Source: Methylocella tundrae (GTDB lineage Bacteria; Pseudomonadota; Alphaproteobacteria; Rhizobiales; Beijerinckiaceae). Taken from it: a DNA stretch of 64,000 nucleotides. Below the pieces are notes generated by a model. That model was not told the DNA's origin, did not search any database, and saw only the letters and a list, made by a program, of their open reading frames with translations. Positions 1 through 7,267 of the stretch are shown piece after piece. A program made the translations under genes and the position numbers. The stretch lies in the NCBI RefSeq assembly GCF_038024855.1, contig NZ_CP139089.1, positions 3,320,501 through 3,384,500 on the forward strand, written 5' to 3'. How positions within the stretch are numbered: the first letter of the stretch is position 1; each line of letters starts with the position of its first letter.

Positions 1-1284
1 CGCCAGCGCCTGAAGCTGGTCGGAATCGGTCGTCTGGCCGATCTGCTGCAGCACCGGGGCGAGCGCCTGCTGCGCCTGCGCCTCGGTCAGCTCCGCCGGC
101 AGCGCCTCAAGCGTCTGCGCCAGCGCCTCAAGCGCGAAGGGAGCGGTCGTCTGGCCGATCTGCTGCAGCACCGAGGCGAGCACCTCTTGCGCCTGCGCCT
201 CGGTCAGCTTCGCCGCCAGCGCCTCAACCACCTGCGCCAACGCCTGAAGCCTGTAGCGATCGGTCGTCTGGCCGATCCGCTGCAGCACCGGGGCGAGCGC
301 CTGCTGCGCCTGCGCCTCGGTCAGCTTCGCCGCCAGCGCCTGGAGCGCCCCCCTCAGCGCGCGAAGCGCGGAGGGAGCGGTCGTTTGGCCAATCTGCCAC
401 AGCACCGGGGCGAGCGCCTGCTGCGCCTGCGCTTCGGTCAGCTTTGGCGCTAGCGCGTGGAGCGCCCGCGCCAGCGCCTCAAGCGCGGAGGGAGCGGTCG
501 TTTGGCCAATCTGCTGCAGCACCGGGGCGAGCGCCTGCTGCGCCTGCGCCTCGGTCAGCTTCACAGGCAGCGCCTCAACCACCTGCGCCAACGCCTGAAG
601 CCTGTAGCGATCGGTCGTCTGGCCGATCCGCTGCAGCACCGGGGCGAGCGCCTGCTGCGCCTGCGCCTCGGTCAGCTCCGCCGGCAGCGCCTGGAGCGCC
701 CGCGCCAGCGCCTCAAGCGCGAAGGGAGCGGTCGTCTGGCCGATCCGCTGCAGCAGCGAGGCGAGCGCCTGTTGCGCCTGCGCCTCGGTCAGCTCCGCCG
801 GCAGCGCCTGGAGCGCCCGCGCCAGCGCCTCAAGCGCGAAGGGAGCGGTCGTCTGGCCGATCTGCTGCAGCACCGAGGCGAGCGCCTGTTGCGCCTGCGC
901 CTCGGTCAGCTTCGCCGCCAGCGCCTCAAGCGTCTGCGCCAGCGCCTGAAGCTGGTCGGAATCGGTCGTCTGGCCGATCTGCTGCAGCACCGGGGCGAGC
1001 GCCTGCTGCGCCTGCGCCTCGGTCAGCTTCGCCGCCAGCGCCTCAAGCGTCTGCGCCAGCGCCTGAAGCTGGTCGGAATCGGTCGTCTGGCCGATCTGCT
1101 GCAGCACCGGGGCGAGCGCCTGCTGCGCCTGCGCCTCGGTCAGCTTCGCCGCCAGCGCCTGGAGCGCCCCCCTCAGCGCGCGAAGCGCGGAGGAATCGGT
1201 CGTTTGGCCAATCTGCTGCAGCACCGGGGCGAGCGCCTGCTGCGCCTGCGCCTCGGTCAGCTTCGGCGCCAGCGCCTCGATCAC
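1..1284 (-). repeat. 117-bp in-frame tandem repeat array (11 copies visible)
   Basis: The motif cggtcag recurs at 84, 201, 318, 435, 552, 669, 786, 903, 1020, 1137 and 1254, always exactly 117 bp apart. Each unit encodes 39 residues on the minus strand, roughly ALAPVLQQIGQTTDS, then a variable LQALA/LRALR stretch, then EALAAKLTEAQAQQ. Units differ mainly in two short patches and are otherwise nearly identical at DNA level, which suggests recent duplication or gene conversion. The array is still open at position 1. Confidence 0.95.
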
Positions 1285-3744
1285 AACCCCAATCGACTGA
1301 GGTCTGTTTATGCCAGGTGCACTTCGGAGTGCAGCTAACGCAGCACTAAGGAGTTTCTCGGCCTCACTTGGCAGCGGCCTTTGCAAACCTAGCGATCTGG
1401 AGACTTGCCCGAATCCGGGCGCCACGCGAACCATCTCCTCAGGGTTCCCCACCAAGGTGGAAATGAAGTCTTGTTGGATCGCCGTGTCCGCCGCCGCCAG
1501 CTTCCAAAGGGCATTGCGCTGGTGCGCGGTGAGGGGTTTGTCGGATTCCAACCCGAAATCGTTCAAAATAGCCTCAGCGAGAGCCTCGTTTGCATGGTCG
1601 AGTTGATGCTGCGTTTCCTTCGCCTGCGTCGAGGCCTGATTCAAGAAACAAAGTGCCGAAGCTGCAGAAAGAATAGCAAAACCCGCAGCAACAATAGCAA
1701 TCACCAAATATTTGAGCAGCCGGCGCCCTGAGGCTTCAGCTTGCCGTGCCGCGCCTTCAGCAGTTTTCCTGGCCTCTTCCTCGGCCGCCGCCCTAGCCTC
1801 TGCCTGTCGCGCCGCTTCCTCAGCGGCTTCCCTGGCCCGACGTTCCGCATCGGCAAGCCGCCTCTGATCCGCCAGATCGGCTTCCCGCTCCGCATCGAAA
1901 CGGCCCTTTTCCTTTTCCAGCGACAACTCGACATAATCGCGGAGGTCGTCCACTGCGACATCGCCGGGGTCGTCGAGCAGATCCCGGCCACGCTCGAGTT
2001 GAACGCCAGGATCGAGTAAGTACTTGTCGATCCTGTCTTTTTCTTCCCAGTCCGCCTTGGCTGCGAGGATCACCGCCCGCGCCCGAAGCTTTTCACGATT
2101 CGCGTCGACCCACGCGCGCAGCGTCGGCCAGCGGCGGATCAGCGCCTCATGCGCCACCTCGACCGTCGCGCGCACGTCGTTTCCCGCTTGCGAGGCTCCC
2201 TGCAGCGCCGTGTAGCCAGTCACCAGCAGCCGGGTCCGGGGATTGGAAAAGATATTTATAACATCTCGCTGCTGCGGATCGTCGGGGATCAGGCTGCGCG
2301 CGCGGGTGTCTTCCTGCCCTTCGCCAGGGGTGACAAGACGCAGGAACAGGCACCGCGCCGCGTCCTGCTGCGCCGGCGTCAAGGCCGCGTAGGCGCGCTC
2401 CGCCGTCTTTTCGATAGCGCCCGTGACGCCGCCCACTTCCGTATAGGCCTCAGCGCTGAGCCGATCACCCTGCCGTTTCTCCCATGTTTCCTTTAGCGCA
2501 AACTGAAGCAAAGGCAGCCGCCCTTCCTGTGCGCCGACGTCGTTCAGAATCTGATCGACAAGCGCCGGCGGATCGAAGGAAAGCCCCGCCATCCTGGCCG
2601 GCGTTTCGATCGCCGATCGCAGGTCGCTCCGGCCCATCGGAGGCATATTGACTTGCTGCCGCGGCAGGAGCGCGCTCACCAACGCGTTTCTGATGAGAGG
2701 AGCGTAGAAGTCCGCGCGCACCGTCAACACGACGTTCGCGCGAGGATTTAGCCCGGATGAGGTTGCGACCAGCAGCGCGATAAACTTTTCGACGTCGCCG
2801 GAATGCTGGTGAAGTCGCTCCTTGTCCTCGGCTGCCGGGGCCATGGCGTAAAGCTCTTCCCATTGATCGACATAGATCAGCAGCCGATCGAACTTCTCGG
2901 GCGCAGCGTCGAGACGGTCGTTGACGATGCGGGCGAGCTTGCCTGCGTCGCCCGCACGATAAGCGGCGGCTTCGTCTTCGAGATAGGTGTCGATAGCGGC
3001 GGGTCCGGCATCTTGCGGCGCGGCGCCGAAGGCGGCCGCCAAAGCTCGAAGCGGCGACGCGCCCGGACGGAGCGATACGACGTCCCACATCGTGGTCTGA
3101 CGCTGCTGGCGCAACGCCGGAAGCAGACCGGCGAACACAAGCGATGACTTGCCGCTGCCCGAAGGGCCGATGACGGCCACAAAGGCGTGCGCCTTCACCT
3201 GCGCGACCAGGTCGCTGATTGCGCCATCCCGGCCGCAGAAGAAGGCGGCGTCTTCTTCCCGGAAGGGCTCCAGGCCCCTGTAGGGGCAGATCAGCGCGCG
3301 AATGGACGACGGCGGGACCGCCTCTCCATGAATGGCCTCGCGAAGGAACGCCAGGCTGTCCTGCTGCGGCAGCACCGTGGCGCCCCGGCTGAGGTCAACC
3401 CAGGTCAGAAGCTGCAAAAAGCCGGTTGGCGGGTTCTGGCAGCCCGGCATGAGCACCGGAATCACCGGAAACCCGTCATCGCGCATCTGCCGCACCAAAG
3501 CGAGCTCACGCTCATATTGCTGGGCGTTGCCAATCCCGTGGGGACCGACGAGGATGGCGACAGCATCGGATTGTCCAATCGCGTCTTCGAGCGCCGGGAT
3601 CCAGCGAAGACCCGGGCGAAGCTCACTGCGGTCAAAGAAGGTACGGAGGCCCTGGGCGCTCAGCCAGCCGTTCAGCTCCGCCGCGGCGGCTCCGTCGCTG
3701 CGGGCATAGCTCAGGAAAACATCGTAGCCGCCTTGACGCGTCAT
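1..3744 (-). CDS. TIR - nSTAND1 NTPase - membrane segment - 39-residue repeat protein (3' partial)
   Basis: One open frame runs from ATG at 3744 to the window edge, at least 1248 codons with no stop. Residues 1-130 form a TIR domain opening with YDVFLSYARSD. Residues ~152-172 read CPYRGLEPFREEDAAFFCGRD, split here as CPYRGLEPF then FCGRD, the hallmark entry to nSTAND1 NTPases. Walker A is GPSGSGKSS at ~193-201, and a Walker B-like LLIYVDQWEELY lies near 280. A charged, Glu/Arg/Ala-rich coiled coil occupies ~600-670, followed by one hydrophobic segment at ~675-698. The rest is Ala/Gln-rich helical repeats of 39 residues. TIR domains of this class commonly cleave NAD+, and STAND NTPases act as ligand-triggered switches; a defence or sensing role is inferred. 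The start is set by the TIR fold because the ribosome site is weak. The C-terminus lies outside the window. Confidence 0.85.
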   Translation of the reverse strand, partial: MTRQGGYDVFLSYARSDGAAAAELNGWLSAQGLRTFFDRSELRPGLRWIPALEDAIGQSDAVAILVGPHGIGNAQQYERELALVRQMRDDGFPVIPVLMPGCQNPPTGFLQLLTWVDLSRGATVLPQQDSLAFLREAIHGEAVPPSSIRALICPYRGLEPFREEDAAFFCGRDGAISDLVAQVKAHAFVAVIGPSGSGKSSLVFAGLLPALRQQRQTTMWDVVSLRPGASPLRALAAAFGAAPQDAGPAAIDTYLEDEAAAYRAGDAGKLARIVNDRLDAAPEKFDRLLIYVDQWEELYAMAPAAEDKERLHQHSGDVEKFIALLVATSSGLNPRANVVLTVRADFYAPLIRNALVSALLPRQQVNMPPMGRSDLRSAIETPARMAGLSFDPPALVDQILNDVGAQEGRLPLLQFALKETWEKRQGDRLSAEAYTEVGGVTGAIEKTAERAYAALTPAQQDAARCLFLRLVTPGEGQEDTRARSLIPDDPQQRDVINIFSNPRTRLLVTGYTALQGASQAGNDVRATVEVAHEALIRRWPTLRAWVDANREKLRARAVILAAKADWEEKDRIDKYLLDPGVQLERGRDLLDDPGDVAVDDLRDYVELSLEKEKGRFDAEREADLADQRRLADAERRAREAAEEAARQAEARAAAEEEARKTAEGAARQAEASGRRLLKYLVIAIVAAGFAILSAASALCFLNQASTQAKETQHQLDHANEALAEAILNDFGLESDKPLTAHQRNALWKLAAADTAIQQDFISTLVGNPEEMVRVAPGFGQVSRSLGLQRPLPSEAEKLLSAALAALRSAPGINRPQSIGVVIEALAPKLTEAQAQQALAPVLQQIGQTTDSSALRALRGALQALAAKLTEAQAQQALAPVLQQIGQTTDSDQLQALAQTLEALAAKLTEAQAQQALAPVLQQIGQTTDSDQLQALAQTLEALAAKLTEAQAQQALASVLQQIGQTTAPFALEALARALQALPAELTEAQAQQALASLLQRIGQTTAPFALEALARALQALPAELTEAQAQQALAPVLQRIGQTTDRYRLQALAQVVEALPVKLTEAQAQQALAPVLQQIGQTTAPSALEALARALHALAPKLTEAQAQQALAPVLWQIGQTTAPSALRALRGALQALAAKLTEAQAQQALAPVLQRIGQTTDRYRLQALAQVVEALAAKLTEAQAQEVLASVLQQIGQTTAPFALEALAQTLEALPAELTEAQAQQALAPVLQQIGQTTDSDQLQALA

Positions 3745-3940
3745 CCCGCTGCGCTTTCCGGACAGGCCGATGTTGAACCGCAACGTACGCGTCAGTCAAA
3801 TGTTTAGTCATGGCCGGAATGGAATCGGGAGTGGACGACTTTGAAGTGGCAAGCGGTTTCACGGTCGGCAGGTTTTGAGCTGAAATTGCTTCAAGCATTC
3901 GCATGAACGATGTCGAGGGCAGTTAATGGCGTTGGTCGCC

Positions 3941-4259
3941 CTAGCTTAGCTTCAACCCATGTATATGAACGAGCGTTTCGATGATGGGCGGGCCCGCGAC
4001 CTTACTGCGACCCCATTCAAGAAGCCGGCCGGTGTACTCGTCCACTGACGTTAGTAAATGGGAGTGTTGATAGCCGCCGCGCATTGAACGAAAACAGTAT
4101 TTTGACCCGCTTGCGCATCGTCGGCTCGACTTCCATGAGGCGATTCGTAGCGCGGAGCAACGCGGCAAGGTTATTGAGGTCTATCGCCGCGTCGGCGCGC
4201 CCGCGGTTGCTGTAAGGCGCTTGGGTCGGGCACGAAGCCAAATTTGTTGGCGCGATCAA
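3941..4259 (-). pseudogene. Decayed tetratricopeptide-repeat protein relic
   Basis: Two minus-strand frames together resemble the end of a kinesin-light-chain-like TPR protein. One frame contains DLNNLAALLRATNRLMEVEP, typical of the TPR helix pair. The other frame contains YTGRLLEWGRSKV and ends HIHGLKLS, resembling the usual C-terminal region of such proteins. The change of frame within about 100 bp and the lack of a sensible start show decay. It lies just upstream of the TIR-STAND gene in the same orientation, so it may be a lost partner or an unrelated remnant. Confidence 0.55.
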
Positions 4260-4423
4260 TTGGAGGGCGCAAAGGTAGAGCTTGTCTGATGGAAAGCGAG
4301 CATTGCGCTGCGGCCCGCGGATCAGCGCGTATATTCGAGAGAGCGAGATGACGAGGACAAACTGGGACGACTTGTTTGGTGGCGGATAGGATAAGCTCTT
4401 AAAATCAATCGCTTATCTTTGGG

Positions 4424-4490
4424 TGCGGTCGGGATTTGAACCTGCGGCCTTCAGGTTATGAGTCTCACGCCTGTGCGCCACAACAATTTT
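4424..4490 (-). other. Degenerate initiator-tRNA-like fragment
   Basis: Read on the minus strand, this stretch contains CTCATAACCTGAAGG followed by GCAGGTTCAAATCCC. This matches the anticodon loop (CAT) and T-arm pattern of tRNA-fMet. The T-stem no longer pairs fully and the 5' half (D-arm side) does not form a tRNA, so it is not a working gene. It sits immediately downstream of the integrase stop and may be an old attachment-site copy. The exact limits are approximate. Confidence 0.45.
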
Positions 4491-4540
4491 ACCAGAGGCG
4501 ACGCTACACCTCATTAAGGGTGATCGCGTCGCGCGAGCGG

Positions 4541-5842
4541 TCATAAAGCTTCGTCGCCCGCTGGAAGCCCTATAGAGACCACGCCGTCTTTGGGGGAAGG
4601 CCCATTCATCGCTGCAGCAATCGTCGCGCCAATCGTGTCGACAGCGCGGCGTAGCGGGTCACAATCGAGATGCGCGTAGCGATGCGTCGTTGCGGCCTGC
4701 GTATGGCCCAGGAGCTTGCCGATGATGGGAAGCCCAAGCGAAGCCCCAGCACCGACCGACGCAAATGAATGCCGCAAGTCATGGATGCGCAGGCCCTGCA
4801 GTCCCGCCGCCGCCGTGATCGCGACCCAGGGCTTTTTCAGATCGCTTCGCGAAGCGCCGGCTTTACTGCCGCAAATTACGAAGGAATTGCCTTCGACGCG
4901 CGGAAGACTTTCTAGTATCGGGAGCGCGGCCGGTGGCAAGTAAATCGATTTCTTTCCCGTTTTTGAATCGGCCAAGTGAAGCATGCCACGTTCGAAATCG
5001 ACATGCCGCCATTCCAGGTCGAGGATTTCACGGAGCCGAGCGCCGGTGAGAATCAAGAGGCGGATCGCAGCGATCGCGAACGGGTCGATCACGCGGCGGC
5101 GGTTCTCGGGTTTCGGCGCATGCTTTGCGCTTGGCTTTGTCATATCGATGTCGAAAGCGATCCCGATGGTCTCCCCTTCGCGAAGCGCATCGCCCAGCCT
5201 TCCAAGTTCTAACGAACTCAGAAACCGTTCGCGGCGATGTTCCGGGAAGCGCTCGATCCGGGTGGCTGGATTGGAGCCTTCGGGAACCAGGCCACGGGCG
5301 TTCGCCCAATTGAACAGTTTCGAGATGACGGCAAGGCAGCGGTTGGCTGCGAACGGGGTGGCTCGCATCTTCGCGTGCAATGCTGCGACCTGACCGCGTG
5401 AAAGGCTTTCCGCCCTTAGGCCCCCATGCGCCTTGCGAAGCCGCTGGAGCGCTTCCTTATGGCCTGTAGCAGTGCCCTTCTTGCACTTCAGGGCGACATG
5501 CTCGGCAAGGAAGGCGTCGATCAAGGCGGACACGGTCAGGGCCTCCCGGGCCGCCGCCTTCTCCGCCGCCGGGTCCGCGCCAAGGCGCACTTGAGCGAGT
5601 AATTTATGGGCCGCCGCCCGGGCTTGATCTGGCGTGGTCGGGCCATAACGGCCGAGGGTGAGCCGACGTTTATGAACGGCGCGTCCGCCCCCATGTGGTC
5701 GGTACTCGACGACGAATGTTTTCAGGCCGGATGGCATGACGCGGACGCCAAAACCCGGCAGATCTTCATCGAAGAAGATCGCCGGCTTGTCGGCCGGTCG
5801 TAACCCGTCGACGCTTCGCTTGCCGATTTTGATCTGAGCCAT
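4541..5842 (-). CDS. Tyrosine recombinase/integrase (DUF4102 type)
   Basis: A 433-residue site-specific recombinase of the tRNA-targeting island/prophage class. The N-terminus (MAQIKIGKRSVDGLRP onward, with FFDEDLPGFGVRV) is the DUF4102 arm-binding domain. The catalytic set is visible in order: Arg in TGARLREIL, Lys in DSKTGKK, HxxR in HDLRHSF, His in GHTQ and the nucleophile Tyr in HRYAHL. ATG at 5842 is chosen over an upstream GTG because the conserved N-terminus begins there. It appears intact. The tRNA-Thr 3' fragment lies 140 bp upstream, the usual geometry for an island integrase beside its attachment site. The TIR-STAND gene is plausible cargo of the same island. Confidence 0.92.
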   Translation of the reverse strand: MAQIKIGKRSVDGLRPADKPAIFFDEDLPGFGVRVMPSGLKTFVVEYRPHGGGRAVHKRRLTLGRYGPTTPDQARAAAHKLLAQVRLGADPAAEKAAAREALTVSALIDAFLAEHVALKCKKGTATGHKEALQRLRKAHGGLRAESLSRGQVAALHAKMRATPFAANRCLAVISKLFNWANARGLVPEGSNPATRIERFPEHRRERFLSSLELGRLGDALREGETIGIAFDIDMTKPSAKHAPKPENRRRVIDPFAIAAIRLLILTGARLREILDLEWRHVDFERGMLHLADSKTGKKSIYLPPAALPILESLPRVEGNSFVICGSKAGASRSDLKKPWVAITAAAGLQGLRIHDLRHSFASVGAGASLGLPIIGKLLGHTQAATTHRYAHLDCDPLRRAVDTIGATIAAAMNGPSPKDGVVSIGLPAGDEAL

Positions 5843-5979
5843 GTTTTGTCGCCACCGTGTCGCCACCGCAAATGAAATGTAAGGCTGCTCTAGGAATGCC
5901 TGTCAAGCTTATCGTTTTGAAATAAAAGGTATTTTGAAACGCTGTGAAATGGCAGGAAACGTCGTGAAACCATAAAAAT

Positions 5980-6028
5980 CACATTCGTAATGAGGGGGTC
6001 GGGGGTTCGAATCCCTCTTGCGGCACCA
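5980..6028 (+). other. tRNA-Thr(CGT) 3' fragment, probable att site
   Basis: The sequence contains CATTCGTAATG (anticodon arm, CGT), then GGGGGTTCGAATCCCTC (T-arm), and ends TTGCGGCACCA with an encoded CCA. The upstream 35 bases do not form a D-arm or the 5' acceptor strand, so this is only the 3' half. Such partial copies arise when an integrase inserts an element into a tRNA 3' end. Here the element should lie to the left (integrase side), with the intact tRNA gene beyond position 1. Confidence 0.8.
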
Positions 6029-6343
6029 ATGAAATCAGTATGTTGGACTGCATTTTCGACTACGATTAAAATCTGCACTGCCTGTCGGGTAACGTTTCGG
6101 GTAACGGCCGACATCCCTTGGCGGCATTGATTTTCGAGCTCCTCCTCTGTTCTCTCGTGATTCTTGGTATCTACGCCGTCACGGCTAAGCCATCAGCTTA
6201 GAACCAGGCGTCGAGGCTGCTCTCAGTCAGTGCCCTCTTGCAACGTGTAGCCCCGACGCTCATCATTATTCGCGGCAGTTCCAGCACGGATCGCCGAAAA
6301 ACGATAACGGGCGTCACAAGAATGCTCGAACGGTGGGGAAGAA
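6029..6343. other. Gap without a recognised gene
   Basis: About 315 bp between the tRNA-Thr fragment and the Cys-rich reading frame. Short frames on both strands lack recognisable motifs or good start sites. Nothing identifiable is seen here. Confidence 0.5.
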
Positions 6344-6589
6344 ATGATGTGCGGCAACTGCGAAGGGCATCCAACGTGCTCCTGTAACGCACCATGCGAG
6401 TGCGCCAGTGGAAGATACTGCGAGCATTGCGGGCACTATCCATCCGGGTCGAAATCGTTCGCCGACAAGGGGTTCGCCAAGAGATCGACCGTTGCAATGG
6501 TCGCCCGGTCATCATCCGTCATTTCGGTGTCCGTTCGCGAACCCGCGGCTACGCCCTTCGTTCCGGCCGGCCTCCCGTTCGACGCGTAA
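6344..6589 (+). CDS. Cysteine-rich small protein, metallothionein-like N-terminus
   Basis: An 81-residue frame. Residues 1-34 hold eight cysteines (3, 6, 12, 14, 18, 20, 26, 29) in CxxC and CxC spacing plus three histidines, the composition expected of a metal-binding peptide. A good ribosome site (GGGGAAG) precedes ATGATG at 6344. The remaining 47 residues are Ser/Ala/Val-rich without a recognised motif. No family is recognised with certainty: it could be a metallothionein-like protein, a zinc-ribbon remnant or a chance frame. It lies between the tRNA-Thr fragment and the small island genes. Confidence 0.4.
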   Translation: MMCGNCEGHPTCSCNAPCECASGRYCEHCGHYPSGSKSFADKGFAKRSTVAMVARSSSVISVSVREPAATPFVPAGLPFDA

Positions 6590-6682
6590 TCCAAAGCTGA
6601 GCACGGGCGCTGCCGTTCATACCCAACGGCGGCGCTCGGCATCGTTTTGATCCGATAGATAAAGCGACCACCCGACGCGTCC

Positions 6683-6874
6683 CTAGTTCGGTCGTCCTAA
6701 TCTCCACCCCCGCCGTCGACGCGCCTCCAACGCGTCAGTGCGGATGCTGCATTCGGCGAGGATCAGCCCGGATCTGCGGTGGCAAGCTATGTGGATCTTC
6801 TCAGCGAATTCGCCAATCCAGACCAGCCCCGCCGCCACGCGCAGCATCAGCCGAAGGCGTAGAATGGCGCTCAT
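6683..6874 (-). CDS. Small hypothetical protein (island gene, third of three)
   Basis: A 63-residue, Arg-rich protein beginning MSAILRLRLMLRVAAGLV. Its ATG overlaps the stop of the preceding gene in an ATGA tetranucleotide, the main evidence that it is translated. No domain is recognised. Small genes of this sort are common beside integrases in alphaproteobacterial islands. Confidence 0.45.
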   Translation of the reverse strand: MSAILRLRLMLRVAAGLVWIGEFAEKIHIACHRRSGLILAECSIRTDALEARRRRGWRLGRPN

Positions 6875-7080
6875 GGCGTCACCCCATACTGCTTTTGATG
6901 CCATGATCGCCAGCTAAGATGACGCGACTTGAGGCACGTCTGATATTGGCAAATGGTGCATGCGCTGCATGGAAAGAGGCGGTCAAGCTCAGCAATCTGC
7001 CGATCGACGAGGCCGATCAAGTCGGTGTCGATCTGGCTCGACGCTCGGGCAATTCCGCCCCGAGGCTTGCTTTTGCTCAT
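6871..7080 (-). CDS. Small hypothetical protein (island gene, second of three)
   Basis: A 69-residue protein beginning MSKSKPRGGIARASSQ. It contains CSACTICQYQTC, a cluster of cysteines that could bind metal. It is flanked closely on both sides: the upstream fragment stops 4 bp before its start, and the downstream gene overlaps its stop by 4 bp, so the three form one transcription unit. The function is unknown. Confidence 0.5.
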   Translation of the reverse strand: MSKSKPRGGIARASSQIDTDLIGLVDRQIAELDRLFPCSACTICQYQTCLKSRHLSWRSWHQKQYGVTP

Positions 7081-7083
7081 GAT

Positions 7084-7267
7084 TTAAGCCTCCATCTTGC
7101 GCGAAGCCTGAAGCAGCGCCTTGATATGACCTTCCTCAAAGTGGTTGACATCGATGTGATCGGCGCACAGATAGTCGGCCTTGATTTGCACCTCTTTGAG
7201 CGTGGCGCATCGATAGGCGCATAGAGCCGCCAGCGCCTCATTCTCCGCATCGGAAGCTTGACCTGTC
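7084..7267 (-). pseudogene. 3' fragment of a small island gene cut by the ISL3 element
   Basis: An open minus-strand frame ends at TAA (7084-7086) with the C-terminus DHIDVNHFEEGHIKALLQ followed by ASRKMEA. This resembles the C-termini of small helical proteins found with integrases in Rhizobiales. Its 5' part is missing because the right-facing sequence runs into the ISL3 inverted repeat at about 7268. No continuation was recognised beyond the far end of the element at 8958. Confidence 0.5.

Noticed and set aside
1..1284. CRISPR-like regular repeats
   Set aside because: The whole 117-bp unit is repeated and coding, with no unique spacers and no cas genes.
1..1349. Long plus-strand reading frames of Arg/Leu- or Ala/Pro-rich sequence across the repeat array
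   Set aside because: They are shadows of the minus-strand 39-residue repeats; only the minus frame continues into the recognised TIR-STAND protein.
5890..6114. Minus-strand frame containing GIRTPDPLI
   Set aside because: This peptide is a well-known artefact of translating the antisense of tRNA 3' ends, and here it crosses the tRNA-Thr fragment.
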